Positions 27,870-35,680 of a DNA stretch of 40,102 nucleotides are shown piece by piece; positions within the stretch are counted from its first letter, which is position 1, and each line of letters opens with the position of its first letter. The position numbers were made by a program, and so were the translations under genes. The notes under the pieces are model-generated. The model made no database searches, was not told where the DNA came from, and saw only the letters and a list, made by a program, of their open reading frames with translations. The stretch lies in NCBI GenBank assembly GCA_945865885.1, contig CAMBEZ010000016.1, positions 1 through 40,102 on the forward strand. Direction: 5' to 3'. The stretch is from Owenweeksia hongkongensis DSM 17368. Its GTDB lineage: Bacteria; Bacteroidota; Bacteroidia; Flavobacteriales; Schleiferiaceae.

Positions 27870-28586
27870 TTATTCCCCAACCCGAATGGCGCCTGGGATC
27901 AATTCTGCCGCAGGTAAACCGGCTTGAAAGAGGCGAGTATTTAAGGAACCTTTAAGCTCCAATAGACCTCCGTGCAGTTCCAACCAGCTGCCCTCGCGAA
28001 GACCCAGGACCGGCTGCGGGTGGTAGCAATGAAATTCGCCAATGCGTTGTTCGCGCGTTTCCCCTTTGTGGGTGGAGTGGGGGTCTGGATCCAGGTAGTG
28101 CGGATTTAGGTTGAAGGGAACCCAACCAAAGGCATTGAGGTTGGCCGGGTGCGCAATGGGCATGTCGTTGGTGGTGCCGACAGTTCGTCCGGCTAGGTTG
28201 GTTCCGGCACTGCTGCCCATGTAGGGTTTGCCGCATTGGACGGCTTCGTCCAGGGGAGTCATCCAGCCGCCGCGTTGCAGCGTGTCCAGAAGAACGAAGG
28301 TGTTGCCTCCGCCAACAAAAAAACCGTCGGCCTCAGCGGCGGCTTTTTCCGGCGTTTCCCACGTATGAATTCCGCGCAATTCCAACCCCCATTCCGCGAA
28401 GACAGCCGCGGGGCGTGCCGTGTAATCGTCCCAAGTCAGGCCGCCCGGGCGTGCGAAGGGCACAAAGGCTACCGTTTTGCATCCCGAAAAATGGGCGCGT
28501 ACCGCCGATTCCAAGTAGGACAGGTAAGGCGCCCCGTGGACGGTTGAGGTAGAAGCCAATAGTAAATTCAGCTGGGACGGTACCAT
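27870..28586 (-). CDS. pepE: Dipeptidase E (alpha-aspartyl dipeptidase, peptidase family S51)
   Basis: A 238-residue protein that hydrolyses dipeptides with N-terminal aspartate. The sequence follows Salmonella and E. coli PepE closely: VGGGNTFVLL (91-100), the nucleophile elbow GSSAGTN with Ser126, TTNDMPI with Asp141, NPH with His163, and HKGETREQRI (173-182). The spacing of Ser, Asp and His (15 and 22 residues) equals that of the known catalytic triad. No signal peptide, so cytoplasmic. I see no obvious promoter in the 59 bases before it; it may be read from the BNR gene upstream. Confidence 0.95.
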   Translation of the reverse strand: MVPSQLNLLLASTSTVHGAPYLSYLESAVRAHFSGCKTVAFVPFARPGGLTWDDYTARPAAVFAEWGLELRGIHTWETPEKAAAEADGFFVGGGNTFVLLDTLQRGGWMTPLDEAVQCGKPYMGSSAGTNLAGRTVGTTNDMPIAHPANLNAFGWVPFNLNPHYLDPDPHSTHKGETREQRIGEFHCYHPQPVLGLREGSWLELHGGLLELKGSLNTRLFQAGLPAAELIPGAIRVGE

Positions 28587-28645
28587 AGTGGGGTTGCAGG
28601 TGAATGTTTTGGTTTGGGCGGGTGTGCGCGATTTTGTAGGGTATG

Positions 28646-30037
28646 CTACGGATGTCGGGGCGGATTTTCACCAAACAAGGCAACTTCATTCAACGAAAGG
28701 CACCACACGCTGTTGACTCCGTTGTATTGTTCCGTCCAAACGGCATACACCTGACCGTTTTTTACTTCCAGGTGGTTGTAATCGCCAAAAAACACCTCCG
28801 GTTGGGTGGTGAATCCGGATGCTTGCAGGGGAAGGTGCGTCCAAGTTCGGCCTGCGTCCGTGGATCGGCTGTAGTAGGTGCGGATCTTCAATTCCGAATC
28901 CTGTGCGTAGCTTATGGCGTGCAGGTGCTGGGTGGCGGGGTCCACGGACAGTGCGCCAAAAAAAGCATTTTGGCAACCGGGTTCCGGACGAAACTCAACC
29001 GGGGTTTGCCAGTGTTCGCCTTGATCCCGGGAAACTACGGTCCACAGCCGAGCAAAGTCGTTTTGCTGCGTTCCAAACAAGGTAAACACTTCTTCTTCTC
29101 CGCGGCAAACGGTGAACGGCAGCCCGTTGGCGCGGCCGAGGGCAGGAATGGAAAAAGTCCAACCACCGGGTTGGGCAGCAACCAGGTGCTCTTTAGCAAG
29201 CCAGGTCCCTCCGGCGTCGTCGGAGCGGTTGTACCACAATTTTCCGTCCCGGGACCAAACCACATGCAACCGGCCGCGGTTGTCCAGTGCGGGCACAGCG
29301 CCCTCCGTCGTTCCGTCGTCGTCCCGGCAGTCGCCTTCCAAAAGAGACAGGACCGTGGGGGAGGTCCAGCTGGCTCCGCGGTCGGTAGATTTGGCGTACA
29401 AAATGCGCGAGCGGTGCGTTGATTTCTTGGAGCCGTAGACGTCAAATTCTGTCCACGTCAAATGCAAGTGCCCGGTGCGCGGGTCGATGCAAACCCATTC
29501 CTTGTCTTGGTCTTTTGGAGGTCGGTAGCCAATGCCAACGCCGGAAGACCAGGTTTCGCCGTTGTCGTCGGACCACTGCACCACCATTCGGTCCAAAAGA
29601 CCTTCCCCTTTCCAGCCTTTCCCGTCGGAGTCCGACAGGTGAAAATAATACAGTCTGCCGTCCGGTCCGTACGCCAAGACGGGGTCGCCGTACACCCCAA
29701 ACGGGGATTGAACGGTTTGGCTTTCCCACTGAGCGCCCAGAGAACCCGTTCGGTGGATGCGGCTCAAAACAGTTCCCACAACCGCTTGCGCGGGGTTGGT
29801 GGGATGCACGGCTACCGCCGGCTCGCAGGCCCATTCGCCCGGTCCAGACCGCGCCGCTGCAATTCTGCGCACCAAGGCTCCCGGAAAGGGGGAATAACCC
29901 AACGAATCCGGAACGGACAACGACGGTACCGAGGCCATTCGGAGCGGGAACAGGGACGAAGCAGCTGTGCCAAACAAATCCAAGGTTCCGACCAACCAAA
30001 ACCCGGTTCCAACCAAGAAGCGAAATGCTGAAGTCAT
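28646..30037 (-). CDS. Exported BNR/Asp-box (sialidase-fold) protein
   Basis: The 463-residue protein has a hydrophobic N-terminus (about residues 5-28) that looks like a signal peptide, and a beta-propeller with five Asp boxes: SDDNGETW (156-163), STDRGASW (217-224), SDDAGGTW (272-279), SRDQGEHW (336-343) and STDAGRTW (392-399). This is the sialidase superfamily fold. I cannot identify the catalytic arginine triad and Tyr/Glu pair needed to call an active sialidase, so it may be a glycan-binding or other exported propeller protein. No Por secretion C-terminal domain is seen. A TACCTTTG box lies four bases before its ATG. Confidence 0.85.
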   Translation of the reverse strand: MTSAFRFLVGTGFWLVGTLDLFGTAASSLFPLRMASVPSLSVPDSLGYSPFPGALVRRIAAARSGPGEWACEPAVAVHPTNPAQAVVGTVLSRIHRTGSLGAQWESQTVQSPFGVYGDPVLAYGPDGRLYYFHLSDSDGKGWKGEGLLDRMVVQWSDDNGETWSSGVGIGYRPPKDQDKEWVCIDPRTGHLHLTWTEFDVYGSKKSTHRSRILYAKSTDRGASWTSPTVLSLLEGDCRDDDGTTEGAVPALDNRGRLHVVWSRDGKLWYNRSDDAGGTWLAKEHLVAAQPGGWTFSIPALGRANGLPFTVCRGEEEVFTLFGTQQNDFARLWTVVSRDQGEHWQTPVEFRPEPGCQNAFFGALSVDPATQHLHAISYAQDSELKIRTYYSRSTDAGRTWTHLPLQASGFTTQPEVFFGDYNHLEVKNGQVYAVWTEQYNGVNSVWCLSLNEVALFGENPPRHP

Positions 30038-30041
30038 GCTT

Positions 30042-30049
30042 CAAAGGTA
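30042..30049 (-). promoter_or_regulatory. -7 promoter box TACCTTTG before the BNR gene
   Basis: The - strand reads TACCTTTG, then AAGC and the ATG of the BNR gene at 30037. On the other strand, TAACTTG (30051-30057), an imperfect form of the same box lacking one T, stands five bases before the GTG of the DUF6702 gene. The two boxes are side by side in a 25-base intergenic region, so the divergent genes may share control. Confidence 0.55.
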
Positions 30050-30062
30050 GTAACTTGCCCCG

Positions 30063-30635
30063 GTGAAAGACAGGATTCAACGGCACGGTGCCCACATCTT
30101 CCAACGGACGGTTGCGCTCCTTCTGCCCTTTAAGCCGACGCGCGCTGCTCTTATTGCTGCCGTGCTGCTGGGAGGCGCCTTTCGGTCGGACGACCACGAG
30201 TACTACGTGGGTGTGGCAGAGTGTCGTTTTTTCCCGGAAGCCAAGCTGTGGGTTTGGGAGCAAAAGTTGTTTACCGACGATTTGGAACAAGCATATAATT
30301 TGGCCCATCCCACGGCCAAGATTCGGTTGGACAATGCACTTCCCCTCGTGGATACTGCGGTTTCCGCTTGGGTGCTGTCCCAATTTCGGGTGCAGTGCGG
30401 CAAGAAAAACCTAACCTGGGTCCTGATCGACCGCGTTTCATCGCCGGAGTCTACCGTCTTGCGCTGGAAATCCCGCAGCGTTGATCCTCTTGGCAAAAGC
30501 GTAATCATTCAGCACGACGCCCTGCGCGCAGCCCTGCCGCAACAAATCCACCTGGTTCATTTTCGCCGGCAAGATTTCCGATCGTCTCATTCGTTCAAGG
30601 AGTCTGGAACTTTATGGACGCTCCAAATTCCGTAG
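30063..30635 (+). CDS. Exported DUF6702-family protein
   Basis: A 190-residue protein with a hydrophobic segment at about residues 26-38 (LIAAVLLGG) resembling a signal peptide. The mature part begins HEYYVGVAECRFFPEAKLWV and contains KLFTDDLEQAYN, the recognisable signature of the DUF6702 family known mainly from Bacteroidota. The function of the family is not known to me. The start is a GTG at 30063; no ATG lies nearby. It is followed after 12 bases by a HupE-like gene and then an M1 peptidase, a grouping that I remember from other Flavobacteriia. Confidence 0.8.
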   Translation: MKDRIQRHGAHIFQRTVALLLPFKPTRAALIAAVLLGGAFRSDDHEYYVGVAECRFFPEAKLWVWEQKLFTDDLEQAYNLAHPTAKIRLDNALPLVDTAVSAWVLSQFRVQCGKKNLTWVLIDRVSSPESTVLRWKSRSVDPLGKSVIIQHDALRAALPQQIHLVHFRRQDFRSSHSFKESGTLWTLQIP

Positions 30636-30647
30636 ATTCGCCGCATT

Positions 30648-31223
30648 ATGGACGTTTGGAACCTCTTTTTAGAACTGGGATTTTTCCACATTTTGGACCT
30701 AAGGGCCTGGGACCACCTGTTGTTTTTGGTGGTTTTGGTGGCCGTTTATGGCTTGGAGAACTGGAAGCAGTGGGGAGCTGCAACCGCAGCATTTTCCCTA
30801 GGCCATACCATGAGTTTGGTTTTTTCCATGGCCTCCGGAATTCCCTTACCGGAATCGTCTGTTGAAATCGCCATCCTTTTGACCCTGGTCTTGACGGCTG
30901 CGATCAACCTGCACCCGCGTTCCATTCGCCCAAAAGGGTACCGACGTGCCTGGATTTCCGGTCTGCTGGGACTCGTGCACGGTTTGGGATTTGCCAAAGA
31001 TTTCCGCGGAATGGTATTGGATGAATCCTTGAATGTTTCCTCCTTGTTGGCATTTACCGCAGGCATTGAACTGGGCCAGTTGGTGGTGGTTTTGGTGGCC
31101 TTGTCTTTTTCAACGTTGTTGGAGTCTGCCGCAATATGGAAACCCCGCGAGTGGGTGCTTTTTTGTTCCGGAGGCACCTTATTTTTGTCGCTTTATTTAC
31201 TCGTTCCGCACTTCCTTAATTGA
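30648..31223 (+). CDS. HupE/UreJ-like membrane protein
   Basis: A 191-residue membrane protein with about six hydrophobic helices. It resembles the HupE/UreJ family, some members of which carry nickel or cobalt; conserved spots are FFHILDLRAWDHLLFL (12-27), FSLGHTMSLVF (49-59) and LVHGLGFA (108-115). The first motif of nickel-transporting HupE (HPxxGxDH) is incomplete here: the DH is kept but the HP is missing, so substrate is uncertain. It lies between the DUF6702 and M1 genes, presumably in one transcript. Confidence 0.82.
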   Translation: MDVWNLFLELGFFHILDLRAWDHLLFLVVLVAVYGLENWKQWGAATAAFSLGHTMSLVFSMASGIPLPESSVEIAILLTLVLTAAINLHPRSIRPKGYRRAWISGLLGLVHGLGFAKDFRGMVLDESLNVSSLLAFTAGIELGQLVVVLVALSFSTLLESAAIWKPREWVLFCSGGTLFLSLYLLVPHFLN

Positions 31224-31239
31224 CCGATTTTCCTGCCCT

Positions 31240-33567
31240 ATGCACGTGTTTAAATCCTTCACAGCGCTCGTTGCTTTTGGCCTGACTTGGGCCGCATCCG
31301 CTCAGTCGGTCCCGTTTGACCGCACCAATCAGTCCAAATTCCGGCAATTGGGAACGGAACTCCCAACGCCCAACAGCTACCGCACGGCCAGCGGCGCCCC
31401 GGGTGCGGCGTACTACCAACAGCAGGCGGATTACGATTTGGAAGTTTGGTTGAACGAGGACACCCACGTGCTGAAAGGGTCGGGTACCATCACCTACACG
31501 AACAATTCCCCCGATGTGCTGGAGTATGTTTGGTTGCAATTGGACCAAAACGAGAAGAACCCCAACAGCGTCAACCAAAAAATTACGCGCGGCAACGCGC
31601 TTCCAGAAAAAATGACGCCGGAACGCTTGGAAGATTTCTTCTACGACTTTCCTGGCGGATTCACCATCGACAAGATGGTCCAAAACGGCAAGCCCCTCAA
31701 GTACACCGTGGTCAATACCATGATGCGGGTGGATTTGCCGCAACCGTTGAAAGCCGGACAAGTGCTTCAGCTTCAGATGGCGTGGCATTTTACCATCAAC
31801 GACCGCATGCAAGACGGCGGACGGTCCGGTTACGAGCATTTCAAGGAGGAAAACAACACCCTGTATACCTTGGCTCAATTCTTCCCGCGCATGGCAGTTT
31901 ACGGAGACAACGTGGGCTGGCAGCACAAGCAGTTTTTGGGCATGGGCGAGTTTACTCTTCCATTCGGAAACTACCGCGTTCGCATCCACGTTCCCGGTGA
32001 TCACGTGGTGGCAGCAACGGGAGAATTGCAGAACGAGTCGGACGTACTGACTGCGGAGCAGCGCCGCCGCTACGCCAAAGCACGCACCGCATTGGACCAA
32101 CCGGTGTTCATCGTAACCCAGAAGGAAGCGGAGGCCGCGGAAAAAGGCCGTGTCAAATCGGAAAAAACGTGGGAGTTCAAAGCCACCAACGTTCGGGATT
32201 TTGCCTTTGCGACCTCGCGCAAGTTCATTTGGGACGCCATGGGCGTTCGGGTGGGGGGCAAGACCGTCATGGCGGAGAGCTTCTACCCCAAGGAAGGCAA
32301 TCCCTTGTGGGAGCAATACAGCACGCGGGTAGTGGCCCAAACCATTGCCACCTACTCCAAGTTTACCGTAGACTATACCTATCCGCGCGCCCTATCCGTC
32401 CATACGGCAGACATCGGCATGGAATACCCCATGATTTGTTTCAACGGAGGTCGTCCGGAACCCGACGGTACCTACTCGGAGGGAACGAAGTACGGCATGA
32501 TTGGCGTCATCATCCACGAGGTGGGCCACAACTTTTTCCCCATGATCATCAATTCCGACGAGCGCGATTGGACGTGGATGGACGAAGGGTTGAACACGTT
32601 TGTGCAGTACCTCACGGAGGTGGAGTGGGATCGGGACTACCCGGCCCGACGCGGCCCCGCCTACAAGATTGTGGACTACATTAAGTCACCGGCTAGCAGC
32701 CAGGTTCCCATCATGACCAACTCGGAGTCGCTCCTTCAGTTCGGGAACAACGCGTACGGGAAACCGGCGACTGCGTTGAACATCTTGCGCGAGACTGTTT
32801 TGGGGCGCGAGTTGTTTGATTTCGCCTTCAAAACCTACTGCGAGCGTTGGGCGTTCAAGCATCCATCGCCGGCAGACTTCTTCCGAACGATGGAGGACGC
32901 CTCCGGAACAGATTTGGATTGGTTTTGGCGCGGTTGGTTTTACACCACGGAGCCCTGCGACCAAGCACTGACCAAGGTGCGCATTGCCGCCATGCCTGAT
33001 TTCCCGGCAGAAGCCAAATCGCGCAAGGTGAACACGGAGCGCGAGCGACGCAACGCACACATTGGGTACGTTCGGAACCAAAAAAGCAATTCATCCACGG
33101 TGGTAGACCGCGTCCCGGAGGCTTCTGATTACTACAACTCCGCCTACAAAAGAGAAGAACTGACCAAAGCGGAGTCCGCTCTGGCCAAGGCCAACGTGGA
33201 GGCGCAGAAAGCCGCAGCGGCCAAGCGCGCGGGAACCTATTTCCACGAGTTGACCATCACCAACAAAGGCGGTCTCATCATGCCGGTAGTGATTCGTTTC
33301 ACTTTGGAGAACGGCCAAGTAGTGGACGAACGTCTGCCGGCCGAGGTGTGGCTGCGCAACGAAAACGAGTTCCTCAAGACGTTTGCGTTGCCCGGAAAGG
33401 CCGTACGGATTGAGCTGGACCCCCAATTGGAGACGGCGGATATTGACACCGAGAATAACGTATGGCCCGCCTCAGCAGACACTTACCTGGAGTGGGCTCC
33501 GTCCGGTTCCGGACGCGGTGGCCGCCCGGCAAATCCCATGCAGGAAGCTGGTTTGGGAAAGAAGTAA
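31240..33567 (+). CDS. Exported M1-family metallopeptidase
   Basis: The 775-residue protein starts at the ATG at 31240 with the signal peptide MHVFKSFTALVAFGLTWAAS, cut probably after ASAQ; the upstream reading frame into HupE is not coding. An N-terminal beta domain precedes the peptidase domain, which has GMEY (near 406, a variant of GxMEN) and the zinc site HEVGH (426-430) with Glu449 eighteen residues later in WMDEG. Such proteins act in the periplasm or on the cell surface on peptides; the true substrate is unknown. The last part ends with a beta-rich domain and a short Gly-rich tail. Confidence 0.92.
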   Translation: MHVFKSFTALVAFGLTWAASAQSVPFDRTNQSKFRQLGTELPTPNSYRTASGAPGAAYYQQQADYDLEVWLNEDTHVLKGSGTITYTNNSPDVLEYVWLQLDQNEKNPNSVNQKITRGNALPEKMTPERLEDFFYDFPGGFTIDKMVQNGKPLKYTVVNTMMRVDLPQPLKAGQVLQLQMAWHFTINDRMQDGGRSGYEHFKEENNTLYTLAQFFPRMAVYGDNVGWQHKQFLGMGEFTLPFGNYRVRIHVPGDHVVAATGELQNESDVLTAEQRRRYAKARTALDQPVFIVTQKEAEAAEKGRVKSEKTWEFKATNVRDFAFATSRKFIWDAMGVRVGGKTVMAESFYPKEGNPLWEQYSTRVVAQTIATYSKFTVDYTYPRALSVHTADIGMEYPMICFNGGRPEPDGTYSEGTKYGMIGVIIHEVGHNFFPMIINSDERDWTWMDEGLNTFVQYLTEVEWDRDYPARRGPAYKIVDYIKSPASSQVPIMTNSESLLQFGNNAYGKPATALNILRETVLGRELFDFAFKTYCERWAFKHPSPADFFRTMEDASGTDLDWFWRGWFYTTEPCDQALTKVRIAAMPDFPAEAKSRKVNTERERRNAHIGYVRNQKSNSSTVVDRVPEASDYYNSAYKREELTKAESALAKANVEAQKAAAAKRAGTYFHELTITNKGGLIMPVVIRFTLENGQVVDERLPAEVWLRNENEFLKTFALPGKAVRIELDPQLETADIDTENNVWPASADTYLEWAPSGSGRGGRPANPMQEAGLGKK

Positions 33568-33617
33568 GTTCCGGAGGGCGCGAAGTTTGAGGACAGCGCA
33601 CATTCTGCTCAGGCACC

Positions 33618-33656
33618 AAAAAAAGCCCGCCCCGATGCAATCGGGGCGGGCTTTTT
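33618..33656. terminator. Bidirectional terminator
   Basis: A 16-base-pair stem, AAAAAGCCCGCCCCGA (33620-33635) against TCGGGGCGGGCTTTTT (33641-33656), around TGCAA, flanked by A and T runs. It lies between the converging M1 peptidase and DUF192 genes and should serve both strands. Confidence 0.92.
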
Positions 33657-33694
33657 AGCGGGTCACCAAACGCCGGAGAACCCAGTCAAAAAGA

Positions 33695-34237
33695 TCAAAT
33701 CCGGTTCCAAACCCATTGATCACCTGCCTTCAAGCCAATGCGCTGTGCCGTTCCGCCGGGGACCTCAACAACCACATTGGCCGGTCCTTCCGAAGGGCGC
33801 GGAGTATCCGTCAGCGGGGTGCAGTTCTCCTGAATACTCACCACAACGCCCTTGCTGTTGACATACACGATGTCCAACGATACGTACGTGTTGTGCATCC
33901 AAAAGCTCTGTTGCGTTTCCTCGCCCATGAGAAAGACCATTGCCATGTCTTCGTCCATGTGTTTCCGGTACATCATTCCGTACTGCACTTCGTCCGGACG
34001 CTCGGCTACTTCCACGCGGTAGTTTCGCAAGGTATCCCCCGTTGAACCAGCAATAAACGCTCCAACGCCTTCTTGGGTAAAAGGTGGCTCGTACGCCTCT
34101 TGGTTCTCCTCAACTCCGCGGTTTTGAGCCGATCCCTGTTCTATACGCTGGCAAGCCGGCCCAATCTGCAACCCCACAAATCCAAGAGCAGCCAGGAGGA
34201 GCAATGCGGTGCCCACTTGTTTCATCAGTCGATTCAT
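33695..34237 (-). CDS. Exported DUF192-family protein
   Basis: A 180-residue protein with an N-terminal hydrophobic segment (about 8-25, ending near the cysteine of GPAC at 29), which may be a signal anchor or lipoprotein signal. After a polar linker rich in Glu and Gln, the DUF192 domain (about 70-178) shows VEVAERPDEVQYGMMYRKHM, SFWMHNTYVSLDIVYVNSKG and VVEVPGGTAQRIGLKAGD. The function of DUF192 is unknown. It lies 75 bases after lgt on the same strand; TATTTTTC five bases before the ATG is an imperfect -7 box. Confidence 0.88.
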   Translation of the reverse strand: MNRLMKQVGTALLLLAALGFVGLQIGPACQRIEQGSAQNRGVEENQEAYEPPFTQEGVGAFIAGSTGDTLRNYRVEVAERPDEVQYGMMYRKHMDEDMAMVFLMGEETQQSFWMHNTYVSLDIVYVNSKGVVVSIQENCTPLTDTPRPSEGPANVVVEVPGGTAQRIGLKAGDQWVWNRI

Positions 34238-34312
34238 AGCCAGAAAAATAGTGTTTTAAATGCTTTAAGATGCGTCCTTTACGCTTCAGGCCGTCCCCGT
34301 TTGTCAATCATT

Positions 34313-35377
34313 TTAACGCTTCGTGCGCGACTGCCACACAAGGTACAGTCCAACGGCAACCAAGGGCAGACTTAGCCACTGGCCCATGTTGAGCGCCATT
34401 CCGGCTTCAAAACTGCTCTGATTGGCCTTCAAAAATTCCACCGCAAAGCGGAAGCCAAAAACACCGATCAAGAAGGTACCAAAAATTCGTCCGCTTGCCT
34501 TAAATGATCCCCGCAGGGCCATCAAAATTAAAAGACCGTACACGAACAAATAAAAGAGTGCTTCGTAAACTTGGGTGGGATGCCGCGGTATGCCATACCC
34601 CGGCAGGGCAAATTCGCCATTTTCCAACGCCACAACTTCCGCTTCAGGAGCACCTACAAAATGAATGCGGTCTTTGGGGCGTGATTGCAAGTGCGGCATC
34701 AGTTGCCCTTCCCAAAGTGCCTCCAATTCACCCGGTCCCATGCCTTCAACGGGTTGTACCACCAGTCTGTAGGCCGGCAAATTCAAGGAGTCCGTTTCCC
34801 GGTCCGGTCGGTTGGCATCTCGCTCCAAGCGAGCGCCCGTCAGCGCATGGCCGTAGTGGTTGTCGATCAAATCCAATACCGGGCGAGCAAATACGGTTTG
34901 CGCTACCGAGTTAGCCGGGTCTCCGTAAATTTCAGAGTTCATCAAGTTTCCGGTGCGAATGAAAACTGCGGCCAAAGCGACGGTGATGACCAAACGATCC
35001 ATCATCCAGAGGTAGGGCTTGTTGATGACGTATTTGGCGTACCAAAATATGGCCACCAAGATGGCTGCAGCAGCGCCGTGGCTGGCCAATCCACCTTCCC
35101 AAACGTACAGGATTTCCACCAAGTGGTTTTGGTAGTAGTGCCAATCGTAAAAAAAGACATGCCCCAGCCGAGCGCCAACAACGGTGGCCACTACCATCGT
35201 GGTTAGTAAAGTATCCAGTTGCTCGTTGGTCAAACCGGCGCTGGTGAACCACTTCCGCATTTGGCGGTAGCCCAGGAAAAAACCAGCAGCAAAGAGCAGA
35301 CTGTAGTAGCGAAGAGTGAAAAAACCAAGGTCCAAACCGTTTTCGGCAGCCCAAGTAAGTGTAGCGGTAGCAAACAT
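34313..35377 (-). CDS. lgt: Prolipoprotein diacylglyceryl transferase
   Basis: A 354-residue inner membrane enzyme that attaches diacylglycerol from phosphatidylglycerol to the lipobox cysteine, the first step of lipoprotein maturation. Visible motifs are GARLGHVFFYDW (68-79), GGLASHGAA with His100, RTGNLMNSEIYGDP (141-154) with Arg141, and RHPTQVYEALF with Arg265. These match E. coli His103, Arg143 and Arg239. The segment between 157 and 262 is longer than in E. coli Lgt, with charged stretches, and is predicted to be the periplasmic head. Near-consensus TAACTTTC lies four bases before the ATG. Confidence 0.93.
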   Translation of the reverse strand: MFATATLTWAAENGLDLGFFTLRYYSLLFAAGFFLGYRQMRKWFTSAGLTNEQLDTLLTTMVVATVVGARLGHVFFYDWHYYQNHLVEILYVWEGGLASHGAAAAILVAIFWYAKYVINKPYLWMMDRLVITVALAAVFIRTGNLMNSEIYGDPANSVAQTVFARPVLDLIDNHYGHALTGARLERDANRPDRETDSLNLPAYRLVVQPVEGMGPGELEALWEGQLMPHLQSRPKDRIHFVGAPEAEVVALENGEFALPGYGIPRHPTQVYEALFYLFVYGLLILMALRGSFKASGRIFGTFLIGVFGFRFAVEFLKANQSSFEAGMALNMGQWLSLPLVAVGLYLVWQSRTKR

Positions 35378-35381
35378 GAGG

Positions 35382-35389
35382 GAAAGTTA
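35382..35389 (-). promoter_or_regulatory. Possible -7 box before lgt
   Basis: The - strand reads TAACTTTC, then CCTC and the lgt ATG. It differs from the consensus TAnnTTTG only in the last base and has the same four-base spacing as the clear boxes before gpmI, folE and the BNR gene. It is in the 19-base gap after yidD, so lgt may be read both from this site and from upstream. Confidence 0.35.
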
Positions 35390-35396
35390 CGTGAAA

Positions 35397-35672
35397 TCAG
35401 TTGGGCTTGGAAGTTAAATCAGCTTTGGGTTTTGCGGGCACGGGGTCGTATCCCCACGTACCCCACGGATGGCATTTGCTCAGTCGGCGTAAACCCATAA
35501 GACTTCCGCGCCAAGGCCCCCATACACGGATGGATTCGCCCATGTAGGCAGAACACGTAGGGGAATGCCGGCAAGAGGGAGGGGTGAGCGGCGAAACAAC
35601 ATACCGGTAAATACCTACCAGCACCAAAAGTGGACTGGCGAAGAACCACACCATAAAACGTTTCACGGCCAT
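35397..35672 (-). CDS. yidD: Membrane protein insertion efficiency factor YidD
   Basis: A 91-residue small membrane-associated protein that assists insertion by YidC. The family motifs are clear: a hydrophobic N-terminal segment (7-27), SCRHSPTCSAYMGESI (33-48) with the conserved cysteines, and LRRLSKCHPWGTWGYDPVP (61-79). In many bacteria yidD lies with rnpA and yidC; here it lies between cysS and lgt, eight bases after the cysS stop. Confidence 0.94.
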   Translation of the reverse strand: MAVKRFMVWFFASPLLVLVGIYRYVVSPLTPPSCRHSPTCSAYMGESIRVWGPWRGSLMGLRRLSKCHPWGTWGYDPVPAKPKADLTSKPN

Positions 35673-35680
35673 GGGTTTGT

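Noticed and set aside
29442-30383. Open frame of 313 codons on the - strand crossing the BNR and DUF6702 starts
   Set aside because: It is out of frame with the Asp-box protein and crosses the divergent promoter boxes; Asp boxes and signal peptide support the other frame.
31033-31239. N-terminal extension of the M1 peptidase into the HupE-like gene
   Set aside because: The sequence is tryptophan/cysteine-rich out-of-frame HupE translation, while a clean signal peptide starts at 31240.
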